This document shows, one piece after another, positions 25,973-35,010 of a DNA stretch of 64,000 nt; positions within the stretch are counted from its first letter, which is position 1, and every line of letters begins with the position of its first letter. Position numbers and translations under genes: made by a program. This DNA is from Pseudarthrobacter sp. NamE5 (lineage in GTDB: Bacteria > Actinomycetota > Actinomycetes > Actinomycetales > Micrococcaceae). The stretch lies in NCBI RefSeq assembly GCF_005796225.1, contig NZ_VAHO01000011.1, positions 1 through 64,000 of the forward strand. The letters run 5' to 3'. The notes beneath the pieces were generated by a model. It searched no databases. It saw only the letters and a program-made list of their open reading frames with translations, and was not told where the DNA came from.

Positions 25973-26038
25973 CCCAACTAGGTAGCAGCAGATGTCGTTT
26001 TGGGCGTCCAAAACGACAGTTACTGCTACCTAGTTGGG
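25973..26038. repeat. 66-bp near-perfect palindrome
   Basis: CCCAACTAGGTAGCAG (25973-25988) pairs exactly with 26023-26038. TGTCGTTTTGG (25993-26003) pairs exactly with 26008-26018. The two stems are separated by a mismatched 4-base bulge on each side, and the loop is GCGT. This would give a 27-pair hairpin on either strand. It lies between two minus-strand genes. There is no T-run after it, so it looks more like a REP-type element or a protein-binding/RNA-stabilising site than a terminator. Confidence 0.9.
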
Positions 26039-26053
26039 TAGGCGGCGCGGGAC

Positions 26054-26977
26054 TCAGTTGATGGTGATGTCCCGGGTGCTGTGGTTGTAGCGGATCGTCA
26101 CCGTGCCGCCGGCGTGGTGCAGCTCGTGGTTGGGCCCGTCGAACGTGCCGAACGCGCCATAGTTTTCATCCCAGGAACGGTTCAGGGCGATCTTGAACGT
26201 GTAGTGCCCGGCGGGCAGTTCGGCGCTCTTCTTCCAGAGCTGGTCCAGGAAGTCGAACTCCATCTGGGCTTCGTCGTACTGCGGCGCCCAGTTCTCGGGA
26301 GCACCAAGGATCGTGTTGAAGTCGCCGGCCACAGCCACAGCTTCAGGCTGCGGATGTGTCTCAACGTCCGGGCCCTCGAAGGATTCGGCAGCAACCGGTG
26401 CGGCAGCTTCCTCAGTCTTGGCAGGCGTCTTGCCCTTGCGGACGGCCTTTACAACGGGCTCGACGGCGTCCTCGAGCGCCTTGGCTGCCTTGCCCACCGC
26501 GGAGGCGGCTTTTTTGGCGGGAGTCTTCTTGGCGCTCTTCTTGGCTTCCGTCTTCTCAGCCGGCTGCGCAGGGGCGGGGACGGCGGTGGTCTTGCGGACG
26601 AAGCCTTCGGGAGCAGTGGGAACCTGAACCTCGGCGGGGACGGGAGCGCCGGCGTCGAGGGCGGTGGCGAAGGAAACTGCGTCCGGGAAGGCGACCGTGG
26701 CGCGCATGCCTTCCTCGGTGATGGTCCAGCCGGAGCGGCCCTTGACCAGCCAGCCGGCCTTGACCAGCTTGGCGCTGGCAGAGGTGAGCGTCTTATGGCC
26801 GCGGGGAATGCCGCCGCTGAGGAGCTCGGCCTCATGCTCGTTGAACGGCACGCGGGCCGTTGCCTCCGCAAGGACCTGGCCGGCGTTCAATGTTTCACCG
26901 GACCACACACCTTCGGTCAGGACATCCAGGACGGTCTTGAGTCGGAGGAAGGTGTTTTCTGCGGTGGACTTGGCCAT
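26054..26977 (-). CDS. Mrr_N-like winged helix, Ala/Lys/Pro-rich linker, and X25 (pullulanase-associated) domain
   Basis: 307 residues in three parts. Residues 10-100 resemble the Mrr N-terminal winged helix, with the closing pattern K-A-G-W-L-V-K-G-R-S-G-W-T-I-T-E-E-G. Residues 130-195 are a histone-H1-like basic linker with repeats of K-x-P-A-K-K. Residues 214-307 match the X25 beta-sandwich of pullulanases: A-V-A-G-D-F-N-T-I-L-G, A-G-H-Y-T-F-K-I-A-L-N-R-S-W-D-E-N-Y-G. X25 is normally found on secreted alpha-glucan enzymes, but there is no signal peptide or enzyme domain here. Function unknown; a DNA-binding protein that senses sugar polymers is only a guess. AGGGG precedes the ATG. Confidence 0.8.
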   Translation of the reverse strand: MAKSTAENTFLRLKTVLDVLTEGVWSGETLNAGQVLAEATARVPFNEHEAELLSGGIPRGHKTLTSASAKLVKAGWLVKGRSGWTITEEGMRATVAFPDAVSFATALDAGAPVPAEVQVPTAPEGFVRKTTAVPAPAQPAEKTEAKKSAKKTPAKKAASAVGKAAKALEDAVEPVVKAVRKGKTPAKTEEAAAPVAAESFEGPDVETHPQPEAVAVAGDFNTILGAPENWAPQYDEAQMEFDFLDQLWKKSAELPAGHYTFKIALNRSWDENYGAFGTFDGPNHELHHAGGTVTIRYNHSTRDITIN

Positions 26978-27293
26978 GATTCCCCTTTATAAAAAGCGAT
27001 CGGTCTTAGGCATCTTGCCAATTGCCGGTTGAATCGCGCGACTTGAAATGGTTAACACTGCGTGTCGTGACCGACTATGAAGCGGACATCCCAACAATTG
27101 AGGCTTAAGTCTCGGGAAAACGGGCTGACTGCACAACCCGTAAGCGCTGACATGGGTGCCGCTCCGCACTTCCCAGACACGCCTGCGGCACCCAGTTTAG
27201 CGGCATGACCGGGCGGTTGTTGTTTGGGACACGTTGCAGGATGGGCATGTACCCCGGACCTTTGGGCTTGAGGGAGAGCCCGGCAGGACTTCG
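26978..27293. other. 316-base intergenic region, no gene seen
   Basis: Lies between the end of the deaminase gene (minus strand) and the start of the X25 gene (minus strand), so it should hold the X25 promoter. A weak 5-bp stem GGGCT/AGCCC near 27265 could end deaminase transcription but lacks a T-run. The segment is less GC-rich near 27000-27110. No small ORF is convincing. Confidence 0.5.
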
Positions 27294-28358
27294 CTAAGGG
27301 TGCGTCACTTCCCTGCCGTTCAGTTCATCCAGCAGTTCGGCCTTGCGTTCCTCCGAAGCGAAGGATGAATGAATGGAGTTGGCTGCCAGCCTGGCCTTGT
27401 CGAAATCCGAGAGTTCGAACACCATGCCAAGCTGGGCAAAGTTGTCATCCACGTAGCCGCCGAAGTACGCCGGGTCATCAGAGTTGACGGAGACATTGAG
27501 GCCCGCCGCCAGCATCGCGGGCAGAGGGTGGTCCGCGAGGGTGTCCACGGCGCGGAGCCGGACGTTGGAGAGCGGGCAGACGGTGAGCGGGATGCGCGCA
27601 TCCACCAGCCGCTCCACCAGGTCCGGATCTTCCATGCAGCGGATGCCGTGATCTATGCGCTCCACCCCAAGGATGTCCAGGGCTTCGACAATGTACGACG
27701 CCGGCCCCTCCTCGCCCGCGTGCGCCGTCAGCCGGAGACCCGCTTCCCGCGCTTTGTCATAAAGCCGCTCGAACTTCGACGGCGGATTGCCCACCTCAGC
27801 AGAGTCCAGGCCAACCGCGGCAATCGGCGCGTTCATGGCCAGTAGGCCGTCCAGCACCCCAAGTGCAGATTCCTCCGGCAGGTCCCGGAGGAAGGCGGCG
27901 ATCAGGAGGGTGGAGATCCCGAAGTCCTCTTGTGAGGTGGCCAGCACCGAAGCCACGCCGTTGACGCAGGTTTCCAGCGGGATCCCGCGCGAGAGGTGTG
28001 CCTGGGGGTCCATCATGATCTCGGCGTGCCGCACGCCCGCAACTGCCGCCCGTTCCAGATAGGCGCGGGTCATGTCGGCAAAGTCCTGCTCCGTCTGCAA
28101 CACGGCCATGTTCGCGTAGTACAGGTCGAGGAAGGACTGCAGGTCGGTGAACTCGTACCTTTCCCGCAGCTCGTCCAGGCCTGCGTAGGGCAGCTCGATG
28201 CCGTTCCGCTCCGCCAAGGCAAAGATCAGCTCGGGCTGAAGGGTCCCCTCGATGTGCAGGTGCAGCTCCGCCACAGGGAGCGGAATGGCCAGCACTTCCG
28301 CACGAACTGCGTCCGGTTCTGTTTCAGGCTCGGCAGTGCCGCCCACAAAGTTCTCCAT
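27294..28358 (-). CDS. Adenosine/adenine deaminase family protein
   Basis: About 354 residues from ATG 28358. The metal site is H33-L-H35-I-E (zinc ligands), with T-A-H-A-G-E-E as the third-ligand and catalytic-Glu motif, and V-N-S-D-D-P-A as the Asp pair. C-P-L-S-N-V-R-L is the form found in adenine deaminases (Aah1/YicP-like ADA relatives), whereas classic adenosine deaminase has C-P-x-S-N-V-x-T. So deamination of adenine rather than adenosine is plausible; the true substrate needs assay. It is divergent from the UvrA2-like gene with a 48-base spacer. Confidence 0.88.
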   Translation of the reverse strand: MENFVGGTAEPETEPDAVRAEVLAIPLPVAELHLHIEGTLQPELIFALAERNGIELPYAGLDELRERYEFTDLQSFLDLYYANMAVLQTEQDFADMTRAYLERAAVAGVRHAEIMMDPQAHLSRGIPLETCVNGVASVLATSQEDFGISTLLIAAFLRDLPEESALGVLDGLLAMNAPIAAVGLDSAEVGNPPSKFERLYDKAREAGLRLTAHAGEEGPASYIVEALDILGVERIDHGIRCMEDPDLVERLVDARIPLTVCPLSNVRLRAVDTLADHPLPAMLAAGLNVSVNSDDPAYFGGYVDDNFAQLGMVFELSDFDKARLAANSIHSSFASEERKAELLDELNGREVTHP

Positions 28359-28406
28359 CGGGTCAGGATAATGCCCGACAGCGGAATCACCACTAGAGTC
28401 GACCCA

Positions 28407-30950
28407 ATGCAGAACGCCAAGCACGCTGATAACCTGCAGGACCCGGCTTTCCCCTCGACAAACTACGGTTTTGTCCGGGTCCGGGGCGCGCGGGAAAACA
28501 ATCTTCGCAACGTGAATGTGGATGTCCCCCGTGATGCAATCGTCGCCTTCACCGGCGTCTCAGGATCGGGCAAGTCGTCCCTGGCGTTCGGCACCATCTA
28601 TGCAGAGGCTCAGCGACGGTACTTTGAATCAGTGGCACCGTACGCCCGCCGCCTCATCCAGCAGGGCCACAATCCCAAGGTGGAACTGATCAGCGGGCTG
28701 CCGCCCGCCGTCGCCCTTCAACAGCGCAGGGGCGCTCCCAGCAGCCGTTCCACGGTGGGTACTGTCACCACGCTGTCCAACTCCCTGCGCATGCTTTTCT
28801 CCCGCGCCGGAACCTACCCCGCCGACAGCACGCAACTTGATTCGGACGCCTTCTCGCCCAATACTGCCGCCGGCGCCTGCCGCGACTGCCACGGCCTGGG
28901 CTCCGCCCATACCGTGACGGAATCATCGCTGGTCCCGGACCCGTCCCTGTCCATCCGGGACGGGGCCATCGCTGCCTGGCCCGGCGCCTGGCAGGGGAAG
29001 AACCTGCGGGACATCCTCACCCACCTGGGCTACGACGTTGACGTCCCGTGGCGCAAGCTGCCGAAAAAACACCGGGACTGGATCCTTTTTACGGAGGAAC
29101 ATCCGGTCGTGGAGATAACTCCCCAGCGCGACCGTGTGGCCAAGCCGTACAAGGGGCGGTTCTGGAGCGCCAGGAGCTACGTCCTGCATACCCTGGCGGA
29201 TTCGCAGAGCGCCACCATGCGGGAACGCGTGCTCGCCTACATGGAATCCGGCCCCTGCCCGCGCTGTCTGGGTACCGGACTGACGCCGGCGGCGTTGGCT
29301 GTCACCTTCGCAGGCAGGACCATTGCAGACCTTAACCGGCTGCCCATGGTGGAGCTGGCGGAAATCATCCGTCCCACTGCCGAGTTGAACGAAGCCGCGG
29401 TGGCCTCGCGCACGCAGCTTTCCGGGGAAGTGAACGAAGTGGCGGTGGCTATCACCCGGGACCTGCTCCAGCGCATCACAGTGCTGCTGGACCTCGGGCT
29501 CGGCTACCTGGCCCTGGGGCGGGCCACCCCCACCCTGTCGCCGGGCGAAATGCAGCGGCTCCGGATCGCCACCCAGCTGCGTTCGGGCCTGTTCGGTGTC
29601 ATCTACGTCCTGGATGAGCCGTCTGCGGGGCTTCATCCGGCCGATGCGGAGCCCCTGCTGGAGGTGCTGGAGCAGTTGAAGGCGTCCGGCAACTCCGTGT
29701 TCGTGGTGGAGCACAACATGGACGTGGTGCGCCGGGCCGACTGGCTGGTGGACGTGGGACCGCACGCCGGCGAAGGCGGCGGGAAGGTGCTGTACAGCGG
29801 ACCCGTTGAGGGCCTGGCCGGGATAGAGGCATCAGTCACCCGGCCGTTCCTGTTCGACGACGGCGGACGGGCCACCGATACCGGTGCCGGAACCAGCCCC
29901 CTCAGGGCGCCGGAGGACTGGTTGGAATTGAACGGCATCAGGCGGCACAACCTGCGCGGGCTGGATGCCCGTTTTCCCTTGGGTGTGCTGACTGCCGTCA
30001 CAGGTGTTTCGGGCTCGGGAAAGTCCACGCTTGTGGGCAAGGTCCTCGGTGAGGTGGTGGGGGCAGGCCTTCAGCTGCCTGTTGCTGAGCCGGATGAACC
30101 CGCGGCCGCCCTGTCGCTGGGGTCCGTTATGGGCAACCACCGGATCGATCGGCTGGTGACCGTGGACCAGAAACCCATCGGCCGGACTCCCCGTTCCAAC
30201 CTCGCAACGTACACCGGCCTCTTCGACGCCGTCCGGAAAGTCTTCGCGGCAACGGAGCAGGCCAAAGTGCGCGGTTTCGCCGCCGGAAGGTTTTCCTTCA
30301 ATGTGGCGGGCGGGCGCTGCGAAACCTGCCAGGGCGAGGGCTTCGTCGCCGTCGAACTGCTCTTCCTGCCCGGCAGCTACGGCCCGTGCCCTGAGTGCAG
30401 GGGGTCCCGCTACAACCCGGAGACCCTTGAGGTGGAGTACCGGGGCAAGAGCATCGCTGAGGTCCTGGCGATGACCGTCAATGCCGCCGCAGGTTTCTTG
30501 GCCCACGTCCCGGCCGCGGCACGAAGCCTTAGGAGCCTGCAGGATGTTGGCCTTGGCTACCTGCGCCTCGGGCAGCCGGCCACCGAGCTCTCAGGCGGGG
30601 AGGCGCAGCGAATCAAGCTGGCTACCGAGCTGCAACGCGCACAGCGCGGCCACACCCTATACCTGCTTGATGAACCCACCACCGGCCTGCACCCGGCGGA
30701 TGTACAGCTGCTGATGGCGCAGCTCCACGGCCTGGTGGACGCCGGAAACTCGGTGGTGGTTGTTGAGCATGAGATGGCCGTGGTTGCCGCCGCCGACTGG
30801 GTCATCGATCTCGGCCCCTCCGGAGGAGACAAAGGGGGCCGGATTATGGCAGCCGGTACACCTGCCGCAGTCGCCACATCTCCCACAAGCCGCACCGCCC
30901 CCTACCTGTCCGCAGCCCTCCGAGGGAATCACCAGCAAACACCCAGATAG
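28407..30950 (+). CDS. UvrA2-like ABC-type ATPase lacking the UvrB-binding domain
   Basis: 847 residues, shorter than canonical UvrA (about 940-980). Two UvrA-type nucleotide-binding halves: Walker A G50-V-S-G-S-G-K-S and G533-V-S-G-S-G-K-S. Signature segments are S-P-G-E-M-Q-R-L in the first half (usually S-G-G-E) and L-S-G-G-E-A-Q-R-I in the second. Zinc-finger cysteines are present (C-R-D-C, C-P-R-C, C-E-T-C, C-P-E-C). The first half runs straight from L-F-S-R-A-G to a zinc motif, so the UvrB-interaction domain is missing, as in UvrA2/DrrC proteins linked to antibiotic or DNA-crosslink resistance. No uvrB or uvrC is near. Confidence 0.9.
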   Translation: MQNAKHADNLQDPAFPSTNYGFVRVRGARENNLRNVNVDVPRDAIVAFTGVSGSGKSSLAFGTIYAEAQRRYFESVAPYARRLIQQGHNPKVELISGLPPAVALQQRRGAPSSRSTVGTVTTLSNSLRMLFSRAGTYPADSTQLDSDAFSPNTAAGACRDCHGLGSAHTVTESSLVPDPSLSIRDGAIAAWPGAWQGKNLRDILTHLGYDVDVPWRKLPKKHRDWILFTEEHPVVEITPQRDRVAKPYKGRFWSARSYVLHTLADSQSATMRERVLAYMESGPCPRCLGTGLTPAALAVTFAGRTIADLNRLPMVELAEIIRPTAELNEAAVASRTQLSGEVNEVAVAITRDLLQRITVLLDLGLGYLALGRATPTLSPGEMQRLRIATQLRSGLFGVIYVLDEPSAGLHPADAEPLLEVLEQLKASGNSVFVVEHNMDVVRRADWLVDVGPHAGEGGGKVLYSGPVEGLAGIEASVTRPFLFDDGGRATDTGAGTSPLRAPEDWLELNGIRRHNLRGLDARFPLGVLTAVTGVSGSGKSTLVGKVLGEVVGAGLQLPVAEPDEPAAALSLGSVMGNHRIDRLVTVDQKPIGRTPRSNLATYTGLFDAVRKVFAATEQAKVRGFAAGRFSFNVAGGRCETCQGEGFVAVELLFLPGSYGPCPECRGSRYNPETLEVEYRGKSIAEVLAMTVNAAAGFLAHVPAAARSLRSLQDVGLGYLRLGQPATELSGGEAQRIKLATELQRAQRGHTLYLLDEPTTGLHPADVQLLMAQLHGLVDAGNSVVVVEHEMAVVAAADWVIDLGPSGGDKGGRIMAAGTPAAVATSPTSRTAPYLSAALRGNHQQTPR

Positions 30951-31072
30951 ATCTCGATTTGATAACGACGCCCTGATGTCCTAGCGTGAAACCCATGCCC
31001 GCTGCTGGCGGGCCAATGCATGCCCGGTGCTGCCTTCACCACAACTGCCCAGCAGGCAGCCACCGAAATTGA

Positions 31073-31816
<744 letters not shown>

Positions 31817-31883
31817 CGAGGACAGTGTCGCCCCCTTCAGGGGTCCATAACAGGTCGGCGATAGACAAATTCCGTTGACCACA

Positions 31884-31926
31884 AACGACGCCGGCACAGC
31901 CCCAGAAGGGATGTGCCGGCGTCGTT
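31884..31926 (+). terminator. Rho-independent-like terminator after the Rpf gene
   Basis: AACGACGCCGGCACA (31884-31898) pairs perfectly with 31912-31926 around a 13-base loop, giving a 15-bp GC-rich stem. It is followed by CTTCAATT, a weak T-run. It lies between the Rpf gene and the convergent gene ending at 31981, so may serve both. Confidence 0.8.
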
Positions 31927-31980
31927 CTTCAATTACTGGTGCAGCCCTGCCCGCCACTGTGGCCGCTGCGGGCGGGGCAG

Positions 31981-32571
31981 TTAGCGGGCGGCGGGAAGCT
32001 CCCGCACGATCCGAACCCGCCACGCGGACTCGTCACTGGTATCTAGCAGGGCGACAGTGCCGTGGGTCAGATTCAGTGCGACCCGCTTGACCGCAAGCAG
32101 TTCCAGGTAAAGGTGTTCGTTCATCCGGGCTGGGGTGTCGATCATGTACTTCACCGCGTCCCGGACCTTGCGGTAGTTGGCGCTGCGTTCGCGGTGCAAG
32201 TGCAGTTCCAGGGCCGAACGCTGCTTGAGCCGCGGCTCGTGGCGGTTCAACCACGTGACGGAGGCGTGTACTGCCACCACCAAGGTGAGCGAAACGCCGT
32301 AAATCCACCAGCCGCTGGAGAGCAGGAACAGCGGCAGGTTCCCGATCGCCACGAGTGCGATCACCACGCGGAGGGCCGCAATGCGGCGCATCGTCCGGGC
32401 CACGGCGGCCATGCCGTCGCGGAAGCGGTGCTGCTCCTTGCGGGCGGCGGCGGGATCGATGGTGAACTCATCAAGGACCAGGATGCCCTTTGCTTCCGGA
32501 CTCAGCATCTGGCCGTAACGGGGCTTGCTCGCGGGGGTGGTTCCGGTGGTTTCTTCAGGTGTAGATGTCAT
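31981..32571 (-). CDS. Predicted membrane protein, unknown family
   Basis: 196 residues. Polar N-terminus, then two hydrophobic segments (about 67-83 and 87-104), then a cytoplasmic region of about 90 residues with basic and acidic helices. Not recognised. It is convergent with the Rpf gene and divergent from the endonuclease V-like gene. ATG at 32571. Confidence 0.6.
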   Translation of the reverse strand: MTSTPEETTGTTPASKPRYGQMLSPEAKGILVLDEFTIDPAAARKEQHRFRDGMAAVARTMRRIAALRVVIALVAIGNLPLFLLSSGWWIYGVSLTLVVAVHASVTWLNRHEPRLKQRSALELHLHRERSANYRKVRDAVKYMIDTPARMNEHLYLELLAVKRVALNLTHGTVALLDTSDESAWRVRIVRELPAAR

Positions 32572-32739
32572 GAGAGGGCTTCCAAAACGCGGGGGTGGTT
32601 GCGGTGATCTTAGTGGGTCAAGGTCATCTGCGTATGCATGAGTCCACTATGTGAACAACGGCCCCGTCCGCGGCGGTCAGGGCGAGTGGTCTGCGGCACT
32701 GCAATTGGCACATCCGTCAGGTGCCGTCAGACTGAATGG

Positions 32740-33651
32740 ATGCAAACTTTCCTTCCGTACCCCGACTTCCGGCAAAGCGCCGCCGCCCTGGACACTGCCA
32801 GGCTGGGCAAGCAGCGGGTAGAGGCGCTGCAGACGCTGCGCGCCCTGGTGATCCCCGGCTACGGATGGCAGACCCACCCGGCGATCCGTATGTGGATGGG
32901 CTACGTGCCGGCCCTCACTATGTACGGGCTGGCGATGGTTGATGAATGGACCAAGCGGGGACACCCGGACAGCACGCGCGCCAACATCATGGAGTTTGCG
33001 CCGCAGGCCGCCCACCCCGACTATGCGGCGAAAATTCCCATGCCGCCCTGGCTGGGAGATCCTGAATTCCACCTGAGCCACCGCTCCAAGCTGCTCCGCA
33101 AGGAACCCAAGTTCTATGGTTCTGTTTTCCCGGACGCAGTGCCGGACATGGACTACGTCTGGCCGGAACCCAGGCACGAGTTCCTGCCGCAGGAACCCGA
33201 GGGTGACATTTTGTGGATCCTGCGTTCCCCGCACGGCGACATCGATCCGCAGACACTGGACACCGTGGCACTGCCGCCTGTGAGCCGCAGCGCTGCTGCT
33301 TCCCTCGCCGGCGACGACGACTACTCCCCCGTCTACCTTGAGGACAGCTCACGCCGCCCGTCCAGGCAGCCGCGAAAGGCGCCGCTTAAGCAGCAGGTGA
33401 AGAAGCCAACCCGCAAGCGCCTGGCCCAGGAGGAAGCCTTCTCCACACTTCCGGGCAAGACGCCCCTGGCCGTCCCGTTCGAGCATGGAGAAAAGTTTGT
33501 AGTGGGACAGGTGGTCGGCCGACCCATCACCCTGGCGGACGGCAGGTTCGGCCGAAACTTCACTGTCACGGAAATCATCGACCGGTCTGCGTTTGCCTAC
33601 CCGGCCCTCCTGCAGGACCCGCGGGTATTCTTCCCGGTCGAGGCCCCGTAA
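32740..33651 (+). CDS. MSMEG_6728 family protein, T4 endonuclease V (pyrimidine-dimer glycosylase)-like
   Basis: 303 residues from ATG 32740. The N-terminal half begins M-Q-T-F-L-P-Y-P-D-F and contains L-D-T-A-R-L-G-K-Q-R-V-E, G-W-Q-T-H-P-A and H-R-S-K-L-L-R-K-E-P, matching the actinobacterial MSMEG_6728 family. That family is annotated as related to phage T4 pyrimidine dimer glycosylase. A basic linker (residues about 205-240) leads to a short beta domain. DNA repair is inferred from the family, not shown. The next gene follows by 3 bases, so they are probably cotranscribed. Confidence 0.72.
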   Translation: MQTFLPYPDFRQSAAALDTARLGKQRVEALQTLRALVIPGYGWQTHPAIRMWMGYVPALTMYGLAMVDEWTKRGHPDSTRANIMEFAPQAAHPDYAAKIPMPPWLGDPEFHLSHRSKLLRKEPKFYGSVFPDAVPDMDYVWPEPRHEFLPQEPEGDILWILRSPHGDIDPQTLDTVALPPVSRSAAASLAGDDDYSPVYLEDSSRRPSRQPRKAPLKQQVKKPTRKRLAQEEAFSTLPGKTPLAVPFEHGEKFVVGQVVGRPITLADGRFGRNFTVTEIIDRSAFAYPALLQDPRVFFPVEAP

Positions 33652-33654
33652 ACC

Positions 33655-34515
33655 ATGACCATCCTCTTAGCCGGGTGCGGCGATCTCGGGACCGAAGCCG
33701 GACTACGGTTCAACGCGCTGGGCCATCACGTGGTGGGCTGGCGCCGGTCACCTGCGAAACTGCCGACAGGCATCGAAGGCGTGGCGGCGGACCTGCGCGC
33801 ACCCAACCTGCCGCCGGTGCCGGCTGACACCACCGCCGTCGTTATAGCCGTAGCTGCCGACTCGCCGTCGGAGGAGGCCTACCACGCGGCTTATGTGGAC
33901 GGCCTGACCCATGTTCTCGATGCCCTGGCGCGCGACGGCGTCGTGCCCCGGCGGGTGCTCTTCGTCTCTTCCACGGCTGTATACGGGGATGCAGAGGGCG
34001 GTTGGGTGGACGAACACACCTCGCCAGCTCCCGGCGGATTCTCCGGGCGGATCCTGGTGGAGGCCGAACAACTCCTTCAGGACCGGTTCAACGGAACGGC
34101 CACCACAGCGACATCCCTGCGGCTGGGTGGCATCTATGGGCCCGGCAGGACCCGGTTGATAGACCAGGTACGCGGAGGCACCGCCGTCATCCCTGAAGAT
34201 CCCCGGTACACCAACCGTATCCACCGTGACGACGCAGCCGCCGCCATTGTCCATCTGGCCGGCATGCCGTCAACACCGGCCCCGACCTACATTGGTGTGG
34301 ACAACGACCCCGCCGACCTTGGCACCGTGCTGCGTTTCCTTGCCGCTGAGATGGGCCTCCCGGAACCCCCAGTGGGGGATGCCGGTCCAGCCCGGGGCGG
34401 CAACAAACGGTGCCGGAACCAGCTTCTGCGCGGCACCGGATTTGAGTTTGCGTTCCCTTCTTTTCGGGAAGGGTACCGGGACATCCTTACCGGCAACGGA
34501 GTACGGCATCCCTAG
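33655..34515 (+). CDS. NAD-dependent epimerase/dehydratase family protein (atypical SDR, YeeZ-like)
   Basis: 286 residues with an N-terminal Rossmann fold. The loop is A-G-C-G-D-L-G-T, a variant of G-x-x-G-x-x-G. V-S-S-T-A-V-Y-G-D gives the Ser and Tyr of extended SDRs, but the usual Y-x-x-x-K is not clear. N-R-I-H-R-D-D-A-A matches the family's cofactor-side region. Substrate unknown; relatives act on nucleotide sugars or are regulators. It starts 3 bases after the endonuclease V-like gene. Confidence 0.8.
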   Translation: MTILLAGCGDLGTEAGLRFNALGHHVVGWRRSPAKLPTGIEGVAADLRAPNLPPVPADTTAVVIAVAADSPSEEAYHAAYVDGLTHVLDALARDGVVPRRVLFVSSTAVYGDAEGGWVDEHTSPAPGGFSGRILVEAEQLLQDRFNGTATTATSLRLGGIYGPGRTRLIDQVRGGTAVIPEDPRYTNRIHRDDAAAAIVHLAGMPSTPAPTYIGVDNDPADLGTVLRFLAAEMGLPEPPVGDAGPARGGNKRCRNQLLRGTGFEFAFPSFREGYRDILTGNGVRHP

Positions 34516-34589
34516 GAGACGGCGGCATCCACGCGTCAGCGTTTAGGCTGGCCGTTTGGACCTCCACTCTCCCGGGGAAGGCATAAAAC

Positions 34590-34982
34590 ATGGATTTTCG
34601 GCACATCATTGAAACGGTCGGAGAATTTGTTGACTTTGTGGGGGTCGCCGTCATGGTCATCGGCGCCCTCGTCTCCATTCCCCTGGCCCTTCGCGGACAC
34701 CAGCCACGCAAGCTTCCCGCCGGCGCGGAGAAGCTGACCCTCTACCGCTCCTACCGGCAGTTGCTGGGCAGGTCGATACTCCTGGGTCTTGAATTGCTGG
34801 TCGCCGCCGACATCATCCGCACCGTTGCCGTCACGCCGACGTTCGAAAGCGTCGGGGTTCTGGCCATCATCGTGCTTATCCGGACGTTCCTCAGCTTTTC
34901 CCTCGAGCTCGAAATTACCGGGCGCTGGCCGTGGCAGAAGGAAACTCCCCAGTCCGGGTCTGCCGTGGCGGCAGCCGACTGA
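34590..34982 (+). CDS. DUF1622 family membrane protein
   Basis: 130 residues with three hydrophobic segments (about 10-30, 60-78 and 86-106). F-V-D-F-V-G-V-A-V-M-V-I-G and G-L-E-L-L-V-A-A-D-I-I-R-T are characteristic of DUF1622. GGGGAAGG lies before the ATG. Function unknown. It is followed 28 bases later by the DUF2071 gene. Confidence 0.8.
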   Translation: MDFRHIIETVGEFVDFVGVAVMVIGALVSIPLALRGHQPRKLPAGAEKLTLYRSYRQLLGRSILLGLELLVAADIIRTVAVTPTFESVGVLAIIVLIRTFLSFSLELEITGRWPWQKETPQSGSAVAAAD

Positions 34983-35010
34983 ATGGGAGGTCCTCCATTA
35001 GGCTTCATAC

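Noticed and set aside
25944..26053. Palindrome as an intrinsic terminator
   Set aside because: No T-run on either strand; structure is larger than typical terminators.
27260..27285. Terminator after the deaminase gene
   Set aside because: Stem is only 5 bp and there is no T-run.
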